Shown piece by piece: positions 14,326 to 24,180 of a DNA stretch of 64,000 nucleotides. The translations under genes were made by a program, and so were the position numbers. The notes under the pieces are model-generated. The model was not told where the DNA came from and did not search any database. It saw only the letters and a program-made list of their open reading frames with translations. Origin of the DNA: Flavobacteriales bacterium (GTDB lineage: Bacteria; Bacteroidota; Bacteroidia; Flavobacteriales_F; PHOS-HE28); contig JAMLHB010000002.1 in the NCBI GenBank assembly GCA_023957375.1, forward strand, positions 310,001-374,000, written 5' to 3'. The stretch's first letter is position 1, and every line of letters starts with the position of its first letter.

Positions 14326-17300
14326 ATGGGAACGGGGCAATTCATAAGGTTCGTTTGGCTCTTGATGGTGCTGTGCATGTCATCCAAGCCGATCCATGGG
14401 CAACAATGGTCGATCGATTTTCAAGGTCGGGATTTCTTTCAGCTGCGGGATTCCTTGAGGCACTACTACGACAGCTTGGCCACGGCAGGAGACAGCAGTG
14501 CATATCACGAAGGAGGCCCCTATTCCCGTTTCAAGCGATGGGACGAATTCTGGTCCTTGCGGCTCAAGGCAGGAACGAATTTCCGGGACTACTTCAACGC
14601 CGAAGCTGTGGCGCGTGCTGACATGCAGAGCCGCTCTGCCGGGAATACGGACCCTTGGTATGAGATCGGCCCGAAAGACAAGCCGACTTTGGGAGAAAAC
14701 AGTATCGGCCAAGGTTCGCAACCGGGCATCGGACCCATCCATTTCATCTCCTTCAGTGATGTGGACGCGGACAAAATGCTTTGCGGGTCAAACATCGGAG
14801 GGCTTTGGTATTCCGACAATGAAGGTCAGCAGTGGGTGAATGGAGGGAGTGATGGTGGTGCCTGGAAACGGACCGGCTGCAAATCCGCGGTTTTCAAGGT
14901 TGGGGACGCTTTCACTTGGTATGCCGCTAATTCAGGCTACTTCTTTTACTCCGGTGCTATCCTTCGTGGCACCAACTACGGAGCAACTTGGGAAGTGATT
15001 GCTGACCAGTCCGATTTCCCGGCAGGCGGTGTTTGGACGAAGGTGAACAAGATCGTCACCGTCCATAACGATCCCAACGTACTGTATGCCGCAACGGAGC
15101 ATCGGCTGTGGCGCACCACCAATGTGAATGACCAGGACCCGACCTGGAGCGAAGTGTACATTCCCGTTCCTCCAAGCATTACGGGAAATCCTGACTACGG
15201 TACCAACGCTGGGTACACGTACAGCGATGTGCGCAACGTGTATGACTTCGAAGTGGACCCCATACATGCCACAAACCTCTATGCCACGGTCCGGTTTGAC
15301 GGTGAAAATTCCGCCCAGCAGAAGGTGCAGTTCTGGCGGCTTATGCGCTCGCAGGACGGTGGGGGGACATGGACGGAAATGCCTAACCAACCACTTCATC
15401 CCTTTTACTTGGCGTCCGACGGTTCAATGCGCAATGCAAACCTGATGACCATAGAAGTGACTCATGCAAACTCCAACTGGCTCTATGTATTCTATGACCT
15501 GAATGACCCCAATCCACCCCCACCACCGCAACCACCCAATCAGAACGTGGATGAACTCTACAAAATCACGGACGCAGCAATGGGCAATTGGGCACCTCCT
15601 TTGAAAGCGGATATCCATTTAACCTATGGTGCTGGTAACGGGTTCGGTGTAGATCAAATTATCGGAGAGGATGTTTATATCGAAAATAGTACCTCACTCG
15701 GAAGGTATTCGTCATACGTAAATGGCGGTTGGACTACCTATACAAGTGCCGGCAACTATTTACAATACCACGTCGATGTGGAAGATTTCGTTGGTGACCC
15801 TGATGAAGAAGATGTGGTTTGGATGGCCAATCACGGAGGAATCCATAGATCGGCGGACGGCGGGGCCACCTGGGAATGGCGGGGCAGCGGATTAGCCGTC
15901 GCGCAGGTCTACCGGATGGCCAATTCCTACAGTGAGCCAGACCGGTTGATCACGGGTCTGTACCACGATGCCAGCCTACTTACCCAAGGGATGTATGGCC
16001 CCGCTTGGGAACCCCAATGGTGGCAGTTGGGCGGTGCGGACGGGCAAAAGCCCTTGATCGATCACGACGAAGGCAACTGGATGTATTGGTCTTCGCAGTC
16101 TTCAGCGTGGCGGAAATCGGACAACTATGGGAGTAACTGGCAAAGTATGTCCGCCTGGAATTGTGGTTGCTTGGAGTGGGAGACAGCGGGCGCGATGGAC
16201 AATGGAGTTCCAAATGCCATCTACCTGCCGGGCTGGTCTGCAGGCTCAGGGGGTTGCTACTCAGGGTCTCCCTGCATGTCAGTTAATCACCCCGCCGAGA
16301 TAAAGCGATCAGTCGACCGAGGGGCCAGTTGGGAGGTCATTTCCAACTTCCTGTCCCCACTGGGAACAGGCCGTAAGATCGTTTGGCGCATCTATTCCTC
16401 CCCTTATGATGCAAACGAGCTGTTGGTCCACTTCCCTGACGGCCAACGGGTGTTCCGCACGCGAATGGCCAGGAGTACCGCAACCGCAGTCCAAGGCAGC
16501 TGGCAAGAAGTTTATGTGCCCAGGACAGATCGCTTCATTGCGGATATCGACTTCGATCCCTTGGACCCTGACGTGCTCTATTTCGCATACTCCTCCGAGG
16601 TCATGGACGATCCCGTCCCAAATGGAAGTGGCATGCTGTTCAAGGTGCGGTACGAAGATGCGCAGAACCCCATGAATGCCACGGCACAGGACCTGAGCGC
16701 ACTCCCAGGGGCGGGTGCATTGCCCAATACGGGGGTGGGTTCGGATGCCGTAGTGCTGGAACGCGGAAGCAATGGCGGAATGTACATTGGAACGGACCTG
16801 GGCGTGTACTACACCAACAACGAATTCCTCGCCAACGGTACTGGATGGCAATTGCTGGGGGGCGATTTGCCCCATGTGAGTTGTCGCGGATTGGAGATCA
16901 GTTACAAAGCCAACAGGCTGCGAGCGGGCATGGAAGGGCGGGGTGTGTGGGAACATGACCTGTGGTGCCCATCGGAAATTGACCTGGTGGAGTCAGGAAC
17001 ATACAATGTCAATGCTTTCAGAGAAGCCCTCAACGACATCAGTGCAACGGCATTGGTTCCTGTCGGGAAGGATGTATCCTACAGAGCGGGAAATGAAGTA
17101 CACCTGCTGCCCGGTTTTCATGCAAGCAGTGGTTCACGCTTCCATGCCTTTATCCATCCCTGCGACAAGGCAGGCAATAGTTTCAAGTCCATGCTTGCAG
17201 GTGCTCCACCGGCAGAAGGCAGTATTGACTTCCGTTCCATTGGAAGTGCCGAATTGGAAGTATACCCGAACCCGAATAAAGGCCGGTTCACCCTGCTCTT

Positions 17301-17496
17301 ACCGGATGGAACTGCTGCCATGGCAAGTACGATCTTGTGGAATGCACAAGGCAAGCGATTCCCAATCCATCCAAAGGGTAGCGGGCGAACAATGTCCGTA
17401 ACCCTAGACGACGACATACCCAGCGGACTCTACTTGATGCGGGTACAACTCGATGATGGGGCCGTCCTCCACACCAAGATCATCATCGAGCCATGA
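14326..17496 (+). CDS. Large secreted BNR/sialidase-like repeat protein with T9SS sorting domain
   Basis: A 1056-residue secreted protein with a signal peptide ending near IHGQQ. Many repeats contain the Asp-box-like pattern S.DGG.TW (SQDGGGTWTEM, SADGGATWEW, SVDRGASWEV), which indicates a beta-propeller of the BNR/sortilin type. The C-terminal 75 residues form a type A T9SS sorting domain (LEVYPNPNKGRFTLLLPDG ... GLYLMRVQL). A stretch before it (ATALVPVGKDVSYRAGNEVHLLPGF) matches the filler region often found ahead of such domains. I chose ATG over the GTG one codon upstream. It overlaps the next gene by ATGA. The enzymatic role, if any, is unknown. Confidence 0.87.
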   Translation: MGTGQFIRFVWLLMVLCMSSKPIHGQQWSIDFQGRDFFQLRDSLRHYYDSLATAGDSSAYHEGGPYSRFKRWDEFWSLRLKAGTNFRDYFNAEAVARADMQSRSAGNTDPWYEIGPKDKPTLGENSIGQGSQPGIGPIHFISFSDVDADKMLCGSNIGGLWYSDNEGQQWVNGGSDGGAWKRTGCKSAVFKVGDAFTWYAANSGYFFYSGAILRGTNYGATWEVIADQSDFPAGGVWTKVNKIVTVHNDPNVLYAATEHRLWRTTNVNDQDPTWSEVYIPVPPSITGNPDYGTNAGYTYSDVRNVYDFEVDPIHATNLYATVRFDGENSAQQKVQFWRLMRSQDGGGTWTEMPNQPLHPFYLASDGSMRNANLMTIEVTHANSNWLYVFYDLNDPNPPPPPQPPNQNVDELYKITDAAMGNWAPPLKADIHLTYGAGNGFGVDQIIGEDVYIENSTSLGRYSSYVNGGWTTYTSAGNYLQYHVDVEDFVGDPDEEDVVWMANHGGIHRSADGGATWEWRGSGLAVAQVYRMANSYSEPDRLITGLYHDASLLTQGMYGPAWEPQWWQLGGADGQKPLIDHDEGNWMYWSSQSSAWRKSDNYGSNWQSMSAWNCGCLEWETAGAMDNGVPNAIYLPGWSAGSGGCYSGSPCMSVNHPAEIKRSVDRGASWEVISNFLSPLGTGRKIVWRIYSSPYDANELLVHFPDGQRVFRTRMARSTATAVQGSWQEVYVPRTDRFIADIDFDPLDPDVLYFAYSSEVMDDPVPNGSGMLFKVRYEDAQNPMNATAQDLSALPGAGALPNTGVGSDAVVLERGSNGGMYIGTDLGVYYTNNEFLANGTGWQLLGGDLPHVSCRGLEISYKANRLRAGMEGRGVWEHDLWCPSEIDLVESGTYNVNAFREALNDISATALVPVGKDVSYRAGNEVHLLPGFHASSGSRFHAFIHPCDKAGNSFKSMLAGAPPAEGSIDFRSIGSAELEVYPNPNKGRFTLLLPDGTAAMASTILWNAQGKRFPIHPKGSGRTMSVTLDDDIPSGLYLMRVQLDDGAVLHTKIIIEP

Positions 17497-18434
17497 AATC
17501 CCTTGCAATTTTAATCTTCCTGTGGTTCATGTCCGGCATCAATTCCGCATGCGCCCAATTCCCCAATTTTCCGGATTCGAATGCGTTTTGGGGTATGTAT
17601 TCTTGGGGCGTGATCAACGTGACCCCCGAGGGGTATCATGAATCCGGAATTACCGGGGTTTGGGGATATCATTTCAAGGAGCTAAATGAAGATACTATTC
17701 TCCAAGGCACCTTGTACAATGTCCTTTGGAGTGGTGCCGATGGGCAAGAGGGTGCCTTTGCCGGAGGAATCCGAATGGATACGACAGGGAAGATTTATTA
17801 CTTTCATCCCAACACTATTTCGGAGTACCTACTATATGACTTCGGGGTTGAAGTTGGCGATACGCTGGTGGTATGGGTAGGTGAGTATAATTCCACAGGG
17901 CCGTCATTGCTGCTCATGCATGTCGTGTCGCTTGATACACTGGCCAACAACAATGGTGTTGAATATAGGAAGGTAGGTATTGTTAATGATGCGGCCATGG
18001 CTGGTGGATTTGGTCCTGAATATTGGATCCAAGGTGTGGGTGGATCCGGCGGATTGCTTTCCACCTATGGGACCGACTTATATCCTGGCGACACCCCATA
18101 CCTTGATTGCATGTCGCACAATGATACGCTCTGGCCTTCTGGTCAGCCAGGCATTTGCTCAACAGTGGGCATGGAAGAGCGAAATGTGGCGGGCATCAAT
18201 GTTCACCCCAACCCAAACCAAGGCCGGTTCACTGTACACCTGCCGGAAGGGACGCTTGCCGTGGAAAGCATGACCTTATGGAATGCCCAAGGCCAGCAGT
18301 TCCCGGTCCATCCAAAGGGCAGCGGGCCAATAATTTCCATAACCGTTGATGATATCCCCAATGGCCTCTATGTGCTGCGGGTACAACTTGTGGATGGGAC
18401 GGTCCTTCACACCAAGCTCATCATCCAGCCATGA
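17493..18434 (+). CDS. Secreted 'FPDSNA' family protein with T9SS sorting domain, paralog 1
   Basis: A 313-residue protein with a signal peptide (to about residue 22) followed directly by QFPNFPDSNAFWGMYS. Shared family blocks are YLLYDFGVEVGDTLVVWVG, then GPEYWIQGVGGSGGLLSTYG, then a Cys-containing CMSHNDTLWPSGQPG. The C-terminus is a T9SS sorting domain (VHPNPNQGRFTVHLPEG). The gene overlaps its neighbours on both sides by ATGA, and the next two genes are paralogs. Function unknown; the build suggests an extracellular, surface-attached protein. Confidence 0.85.
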   Translation: MKSLAILIFLWFMSGINSACAQFPNFPDSNAFWGMYSWGVINVTPEGYHESGITGVWGYHFKELNEDTILQGTLYNVLWSGADGQEGAFAGGIRMDTTGKIYYFHPNTISEYLLYDFGVEVGDTLVVWVGEYNSTGPSLLLMHVVSLDTLANNNGVEYRKVGIVNDAAMAGGFGPEYWIQGVGGSGGLLSTYGTDLYPGDTPYLDCMSHNDTLWPSGQPGICSTVGMEERNVAGINVHPNPNQGRFTVHLPEGTLAVESMTLWNAQGQQFPVHPKGSGPIISITVDDIPNGLYVLRVQLVDGTVLHTKLIIQP

Positions 18435-19348
18435 AAGTGAAAACCATCTGGGTCCTAATGGTTTCCCTTTCCGGTGCGGGTGGCGTAAATGCCCAATTCC
18501 CGCAATTCCCGGACTCAAATGCATTTTGGTTGATGGATGTGACCGATGGACCGCAATTCCTCTATTCCTATGGATACCAATTGCCAGCTGAACACCCCGA
18601 CACCTTGATAGGAGGTAACTGGTACAGCCCGGTCTTGGGGGGAATGATCGGTCAATCCGGCGCATATTTTGGTGGGTTGCGGGAAGACACTGCAAGCCGT
18701 GTGTACTTCTATCCCGCAGGAGCGGACACGGAATACCTACTGTACGACTTTGATCCAATGGTGGGTGATTCCTTATTGGTATGGGTCGGTGATCCCATAT
18801 GGAATGGAAGTCCACCTCTCCAGATGATGTACGTCGACACCATCGAGATGCTGGAGAACGCTCAAGGCGTGTCATATAAGAAGATTGGCATTGTGAACAA
18901 TGCGTCGATTACAGGAGGTCAAGGGGTCGATCAATACTGGATACAAGGAGTGGGTGGCACTGGTGGGTTGTTCACCACCATTGGGGCCTTAAGTATTTCA
19001 TTGAGCATATCATTGGCTTGCATGCAGGCAAACGATACGATCTGGCCAGGTGGAGGGCCGGGAGCTTGTTGGCCTACTGGAGTGGTGGAGTACAATGCGA
19101 GTGATTTGTCGATCTTCCCCAACCCGAACCAGGGCCGGTTCACCCTGCACTTACCGGAAGGAGCGGCTGCCGTGGAAAGCATGACCTTGTGGAATGCACA
19201 AGGTCGGCAGTTCCCGGTCGATCCAAGAGGCAGTGGGCCGACGATATCCGTAAGCGTTGATGTCGGCATTCCAAGCGGAATGTACATGCTTCGGATACAA
19301 CTGGCGGACGGGTCCATCCTGAAATCCAAGATCATCGTACAGCCATGA
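18431..19348 (+). CDS. Secreted 'FPDSNA' family protein with T9SS sorting domain, paralog 2
   Basis: A 305-residue paralog of its two neighbours. Signal peptide, then QFPQFPDSNAFWLMDV, YLLYDFDPMVGDSLLVWVG, DQYWIQGVGGTGGLFTTIG, CMQANDTIWPGGGPG and the T9SS domain FPNPNQGRFTLHLPEG. The sorting domain is nearly identical to that of paralog 1 while the middle differs more, as expected after tandem duplication with conversion of the tails. ATGA overlaps at both ends. Function unknown. Confidence 0.85.
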   Translation: MKVKTIWVLMVSLSGAGGVNAQFPQFPDSNAFWLMDVTDGPQFLYSYGYQLPAEHPDTLIGGNWYSPVLGGMIGQSGAYFGGLREDTASRVYFYPAGADTEYLLYDFDPMVGDSLLVWVGDPIWNGSPPLQMMYVDTIEMLENAQGVSYKKIGIVNNASITGGQGVDQYWIQGVGGTGGLFTTIGALSISLSISLACMQANDTIWPGGGPGACWPTGVVEYNASDLSIFPNPNQGRFTLHLPEGAAAVESMTLWNAQGRQFPVDPRGSGPTISVSVDVGIPSGMYMLRIQLADGSILKSKIIVQP

Positions 19349-20265
19349 AAGCACGTACCGCTTTGTTTGTACTGATTATCCTGGGCAGCGCTGATCCAAA
19401 TAGCGCCCAATTCCCCAATTTCCCGGATTCGAATGCTTTGTGGCTTATGGATGTGTATGGCCAACCAGGATTCATCGAACAATATGGCTATCACATTAGA
19501 ACAATCAATCACGACACGCTCATCAACGGAACTTTGTATAACACGCTATGGGCCGGTGCTGAAGCCCAAGGCGGAGCTTTCTCAGGGGGCCTACGTGAAG
19601 ATGCTCAACATCGCGTTTACTACTATCACCCGAATACGAATATCGAGTATCTTCTTTATGACTTTGCCCCCGCGGTGGGTGATACCATGCAGGTATGGAT
19701 CGGCGATTCACAGACGAGCACCTATATACCGCAATTGATCCACATCGTGTCCATCGAGCAACTACAAAATACACAAGGTGATCAGTACAAGATGATCGGC
19801 ATTGTGAATGACACCCAGTTTGATCAAGCTGGACAGGAAGCTGCGGAATTCTGGATAGAAGGTGTAGGTGGTACCGGTGGCCTCTTATCCACCTTTGGAC
19901 TATACTTCTATCCCATGAATGTGGCTTTTCTCAGTTGCATGCAGCACAACGATACGATCTGGCCCTCCGGCGAAGTCGGCATGTGCTCACAAGTGGGCAC
20001 TCAGGAGCGAACCGAAGCAACCATTAAGGTATACCCCAACCCGAACGAAGGTGAGTTCACAGTCCAACTTTCAACAGGCCAGTCCGTTGTTTTGGCTGTG
20101 CATCTGTTGGATGCCTTGGGGCACCAAGTGCCGGTCAGCGTGCGCCACAGTTCCGGTAGGCTCAACTGTTCAATAAGCGGCAACGCGCCAGGAGGCGTGT
20201 ACACCTTGCTGTTATTCTTTACGGACGGGGTGGTCCGTCGGGCCAAAGTCGTGTTGCGCCCATGA
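19345..20265 (+). CDS. Secreted 'FPDSNA' family protein with T9SS sorting domain, paralog 3
   Basis: A 306-residue protein with the same blocks: QFPNFPDSNALWLMDV, YLLYDFAPAVGDTMQVWIG, AEFWIEGVGGTGGLLSTFG and CMQHNDTIWPSGEVG. Its sorting domain has diverged (YPNPNEGEFTVQLSTGQSV) and no longer matches those of paralogs 1 and 2. It overlaps the following short ORF by ATGA. Function unknown. Confidence 0.85.
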   Translation: MKARTALFVLIILGSADPNSAQFPNFPDSNALWLMDVYGQPGFIEQYGYHIRTINHDTLINGTLYNTLWAGAEAQGGAFSGGLREDAQHRVYYYHPNTNIEYLLYDFAPAVGDTMQVWIGDSQTSTYIPQLIHIVSIEQLQNTQGDQYKMIGIVNDTQFDQAGQEAAEFWIEGVGGTGGLLSTFGLYFYPMNVAFLSCMQHNDTIWPSGEVGMCSQVGTQERTEATIKVYPNPNEGEFTVQLSTGQSVVLAVHLLDALGHQVPVSVRHSSGRLNCSISGNAPGGVYTLLLFFTDGVVRRAKVVLRP

Positions 20266-20450
20266 AGAACCACCTCCCCGGCATCCCCTCAGCTGCCGAG
20301 CTGCACGCCAAGCAAGGCGTGGAAGTAGGCGACCTGCAAACTCGCATGCTGAAGGTGATGGAGGAGCAGGCGCTGTACATCCTCCAGTTGGAGGAAAAAC
20401 AGGCGGGCTTGGAGCAGCGGATCCAAGCGTTGGAAGCATCTCAACGGTAA
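20262..20450 (+). pseudogene. Duplicated tail fragment of the SprB-repeat protein
   Basis: A 62-residue ORF (NHLPGIPSAAELHAKQGVEV ... EQRIQALEASQR) that matches the last 60 or so residues of the protein ending at 14320, with the same final sequence EASQR. It has no signal peptide and is only the coiled-coil end. Its ATG overlaps the TGA of the gene before it. It looks like the leftover of a duplication in which the T9SS gene array now lies between the two tails. Translation is possible but a function is doubtful. Confidence 0.8.
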
Positions 20451-20455
20451 GGGCC

Positions 20456-21424
20456 ATGAAAGAGCCTGCTTCAAATTCAAGATCCACCATGGTAGCATGG
20501 AGCCAATGCAGAGGCATGCTCTGGGGCATTGCTTTCCTTGTGAGCACCTCGCAAGTAAAAGCCCAGTACAACGTGTACCACCCCTTCCCGGACAGCAATG
20601 CGGTATGGGGGATGGTGTCAGGTTGCTCGGACATGGTTCTACAATGCGGCAATTCGATATACATCCAAAACTATTTTGCCGGGGATACCTCGATCGAAGG
20701 AAACACATATAAAGTCGTTCATGAAGTAGTAAGCCAGGATGCCGGAGGATGTTGCGGACCACCGGAAGATCTTGGTCCGGGTTTTCTACGGGACGATACG
20801 GTGGCCCGTAAGGTCTATTGGCGGATACCTGGGATGGATGCCGATACTTTGCTCTTTGATTTCACCCTTGAATTGGGCGATACGCTTGGTGGGCTCTATG
20901 GCAATACCGGGTTATGCGCTGGTGGTGTATTTACAGTCCAATCGATTGATTCCGTTCAAGTGGGGGGAAGTTTTCGGAGGAGGATCAATTTTTCGGGAAC
21001 GGATCCCTGCCAACAAACTTCCATCATTGAAGGTATGGGATCAACCAATGGACTTACGGCTTGTTATGCCACCCCAAATACGTTCTCCATCCTACTGATG
21101 TGTTTCACCGTGAACGGAGAATTGCTCTATATGTCGCCTTGTGGAGAACCGGACCTACAGGCATGTGGGGAAATACCGAGCACGATCACGGATACTTCAC
21201 ACAACCTCGGAGCTGTGAGACCAGCCACCCCCAACCCCTCCACCGGCCTCTTCCACCTTAGCCAAGCAGCCGAACAGATCATCGTGTACAACGCCCAAGG
21301 CAAGCTGCTTTTCCGGCAGCACGGCAACGAAGTGGACCTGAGCGCATACGCACCGGGGGTGTACACGGCCGTGGTGCAAACGGCAAAAGGGAGGAGTGCG
21401 ATGCGGTTGGTGGTGGTGCGATGA
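20456..21424 (+). CDS. Secreted 'FPDSNA' family protein with T9SS sorting domain, distant paralog 4
   Basis: A 322-residue protein with a somewhat long N-terminus and a signal ending near VKAQ. Then comes YHPFPDSNAVWGMVSG, the family start, and LLFDFTLELGDTLGG. It has more Cys than the other three (CSDMVLQC, GGCCGPP, CGEPDLQACGE), suggesting disulfide bonds. The C-terminus is a short T9SS-type domain (TPNPSTGLFHLSQAAEQIIV...). It starts six bases after the tail fragment. Function unknown. Confidence 0.82.
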   Translation: MKEPASNSRSTMVAWSQCRGMLWGIAFLVSTSQVKAQYNVYHPFPDSNAVWGMVSGCSDMVLQCGNSIYIQNYFAGDTSIEGNTYKVVHEVVSQDAGGCCGPPEDLGPGFLRDDTVARKVYWRIPGMDADTLLFDFTLELGDTLGGLYGNTGLCAGGVFTVQSIDSVQVGGSFRRRINFSGTDPCQQTSIIEGMGSTNGLTACYATPNTFSILLMCFTVNGELLYMSPCGEPDLQACGEIPSTITDTSHNLGAVRPATPNPSTGLFHLSQAAEQIIVYNAQGKLLFRQHGNEVDLSAYAPGVYTAVVQTAKGRSAMRLVVVR

Positions 21425-21511
21425 GGAATTAAGCAAGGAAAGAAATTGAAGAAATTAAGCAATGCACTTTGAACTATGAATGCGCAATTCCTTTTCCGAT
21501 CCTTGTCCCAC

Positions 21512-23941
21512 ATGAGCAATAGAACCATTGCCTTTTGCGCGGTTACTTGCCTGCTCGGATTCAACCTTCAAGCCCAAACCGTCACCTTCTTGGACCAGAC
21601 CACGCGCACACCCATACCCGATGTCACGCTCACCTGTGTAGCCTCCGGAAAATCGGTGCTGTCCAAGGCCGATGGCCGCGCTGACATTGCGCCCTTGAAG
21701 GGTTGCGACAGCATCCGCATCGACCACCTTTCCTATACGCCGGTCACCATGGCTTGGGCGGCGTTGGCGGCTGATTCCGAAGTGGACCTGACCTACCGTG
21801 TGAACCTGCTGCGCGAGGTGGTCACCAGCGGCAGTCGCTTCACCGAGCCCAAGCGGGACGTGCCCGAGCAGATCGATGTGCTGCCCCGGCGGGAAATCGC
21901 CTTCATGGCGCAGCCCACGGCGGCGGAGCTGCTGCAGAACACGGGCACCGTCTTCGTGCAGAAAAGCCAGCTCGGCGGCGGCAGCCCCACCATCCGCGGC
22001 TTTCAGGCCAACCGCATCCTGCTCGTAGTGGACGGTGTGCGCATGAACAACGCCATCACCCGCAGCGGACACACACAGGACCTGATCACCGTGGACCAGT
22101 ACGCGCTGGACCGAGTGGAAGTGGTGAGCGGCCCCAACTCGGTGGCCTACGGCAGCGATGCCCTCGGCGGCACCATCCACCTGATCACCCGCAGCCCGCA
22201 GTTCATGGGCGCCGACAGCATCCGCACCACCGGCGATGCCTTTGTGCGCTACGCCACTGCCGCACACGAGAAGACCGCCCATGCCGGCATCGAGCTCCGC
22301 GGCAAGAAACTGGCCAGTTTCACCAGCATCACCGCCAGCGACTTCGGCGACCTGCGGCAGGGCAGTACCCGTAACCCTTTCTACGAGGACCTCGGCCGCA
22401 TGCCTTATGAGGTGGTGCGCGAGAGCGGCATGGATGTGGTGAAGCGCAACGACGACAGCAACGTGCAGCTCGGTTCAGGCTACAAGCAACTGGACCTGCT
22501 GGAGAAGCTCCGCTACCGCTCCGGCAAGCACGTGGTCCATCAATTGAACCTGCAGTTCACCACGTCCTCCGATGTGCCGCGTTATGATCGCCTCTCCACC
22601 TACACCATGGACAGCGCCGGGAGCTACGTTCCGAGATTCGCTCAGTGGTATTACGGGCCGCAGCAGCGGGTGCTGGCAGCTTACAGGCTGGAAGTGGACA
22701 AGGAGGCCAGCTGGTACGACAAGGCCCGCTTCACACCGTCCTGGCAGCACCAGGAACAGACACGCCACAACCGGCGGTTCGGTTCGTCCAACCTTGGACA
22801 CAACATCGAACAAGTGGATGTGTTGGGCCTCAGCGCCGACATGGAGAAACGGATCGGCATGCACGAGCTGCGCTATGGCGGGGACCTCAGCGGTGAGGAG
22901 GTGGAAAGCAGCGCCTACAACGAAGACATCGATACCGGTACCCGGACGTACCGCACCACCCGCTACCCGAACGGAGGCACCACGATGAGCAGCTTCGCCG
23001 CGTACGTGAACCACAGCCTGGAGTACTCCCCGAAGCTCATCTTCACCGAGGGTTTGCGCTTCACCCACGTGAGCCTGCACACCACCTTCAATGACGGCGA
23101 GGACTTCCGATTCCTCAATGGCACCTACGCGCAGAACAACGCGGCCCTCACCTGGCGGGCCGGTGTGGTATGGATGCCGGGGAGCGACTGGCGTTTCAGC
23201 CTGCTGGGCAGCTCCGGTTTCCGCGCGCCCAACGTGGACGACATCGGCAAGGTGTTCGACAGCGCCCAAGGCGACGTGATCGTACCCAACCCGCACCTGG
23301 AGCCGGAATACACCACCAACTTCGAGGGCTCCATCAGCAAGACCATCAACCAACAGGTCACCTTCGAGGCCAACGGCTTTTACACGCTTTACACCAACGC
23401 CATCACCGTGGGACCCTACCTGGTGAACGGTCAGGACAGCATCGACTACGATGGGGTACTGAGCCGGGTGGCTGCCTTGCAGAACACCTCGGAAGCGTAC
23501 CTCTACGGCGCCAGCGGCCATTTCACGGGGCATTTCAATGCCCACTTCACCTTACGAAGCGGCTTCACCTACACCTACGCGCGCATCCGCACGGACAGCA
23601 CCGACATCCCGCTGGACCACATCCCGCCGGTTTTCGGCCGCACCAGTTTGGAATACCAGGCCAAGAAGCTCCGCATGGAAGCCTCCGTGGTGTACAACGG
23701 CTGGAAACGACTGCGTGATTACAATACCACGGCCGGTAGCGAGGACAATTTGGAGTCCGCCACGGCCTACGGCTCACCGGCGTGGTACACGCTGAACGTG
23801 CGCGGATCGGTTGCTTTCAATGTGCACCTCAGTCTGCAACTCGCCTTGGAAAACATCCTGGACATGAACTACAGGACCTTCGGCAGCGGCATCAGTGCGC
23901 CGGGGCGCAACTGCATGGTGAGCGTGCAGGCGCGGTTCTGA
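21512..23941 (+). CDS. TonB-dependent outer-membrane receptor
   Basis: An 809-residue receptor. From this ATG the N-terminus is a clean signal peptide (MSNRTIAFCAVTCLLGFNLQ); an ATG 36 bases upstream is the alternative. A carboxypeptidase-like beta-sandwich follows (TRTPIPDVTLTC, about residues 30-100). The plug domain has TIRGFQANRILLVVDGVRMN and VVSGPNSVAYGSDALGGTIH. The C-terminal beta-barrel ends in aromatic Phe (VQARF). The plug pattern is closest to the haem/iron or vitamin group, but no specific ligand motif can be claimed. It stands alone and would be energised by ExbB-ExbD-TonB. Confidence 0.92.
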   Translation: MSNRTIAFCAVTCLLGFNLQAQTVTFLDQTTRTPIPDVTLTCVASGKSVLSKADGRADIAPLKGCDSIRIDHLSYTPVTMAWAALAADSEVDLTYRVNLLREVVTSGSRFTEPKRDVPEQIDVLPRREIAFMAQPTAAELLQNTGTVFVQKSQLGGGSPTIRGFQANRILLVVDGVRMNNAITRSGHTQDLITVDQYALDRVEVVSGPNSVAYGSDALGGTIHLITRSPQFMGADSIRTTGDAFVRYATAAHEKTAHAGIELRGKKLASFTSITASDFGDLRQGSTRNPFYEDLGRMPYEVVRESGMDVVKRNDDSNVQLGSGYKQLDLLEKLRYRSGKHVVHQLNLQFTTSSDVPRYDRLSTYTMDSAGSYVPRFAQWYYGPQQRVLAAYRLEVDKEASWYDKARFTPSWQHQEQTRHNRRFGSSNLGHNIEQVDVLGLSADMEKRIGMHELRYGGDLSGEEVESSAYNEDIDTGTRTYRTTRYPNGGTTMSSFAAYVNHSLEYSPKLIFTEGLRFTHVSLHTTFNDGEDFRFLNGTYAQNNAALTWRAGVVWMPGSDWRFSLLGSSGFRAPNVDDIGKVFDSAQGDVIVPNPHLEPEYTTNFEGSISKTINQQVTFEANGFYTLYTNAITVGPYLVNGQDSIDYDGVLSRVAALQNTSEAYLYGASGHFTGHFNAHFTLRSGFTYTYARIRTDSTDIPLDHIPPVFGRTSLEYQAKKLRMEASVVYNGWKRLRDYNTTAGSEDNLESATAYGSPAWYTLNVRGSVAFNVHLSLQLALENILDMNYRTFGSGISAPGRNCMVSVQARF

Positions 23942-24019
23942 TGCTCCAATTTGGACAGGATATCAGATTGTATAGAATGGGCGCCCAATTTCTTGGTGTA
24001 GCCAATTCATCCAAGCGCT

Positions 24020-24055
24020 GAAAAAGCGAAGCCCCCCAAATTGCTTGGAGGGCTT
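24020..24055 (-). terminator. Terminator of the tRNA-Val pair
   Basis: Read on the minus strand, AAGCCCTCC pairs with GGGGGGCTT and is followed by CGCTTTTTC. It lies 15 bases downstream of the second tRNA gene. Confidence 0.75.
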
Positions 24056-24069
24056 GCTGCTGCAAGGAG

Positions 24070-24144
24070 TGGGACCTACTGGATTCGAACCAGTGACCTC
24101 ATGCGTGTGAAGCATGCGCTCTGAACCAACTGAGCTAAGATCCC
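24070..24144 (-). tRNA. tRNA-Val (CAC)
   Basis: A full cloverleaf: acceptor GGGATCT/AGGTCCC, D-arm GCTCAGTTGGTTCAGAGC, anticodon stem CATGC/GCATG around TTCACAC (anticodon CAC) and T-arm ACTGG-TTCGAAT-CCAGT. CCA is not encoded. It lies downstream of the other tRNA-Val, with 36 bases between them. Confidence 0.95.
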
Positions 24145-24180
24145 AAAATATCAAGGCCTTGCCAAAGCGGCAAATGTATG

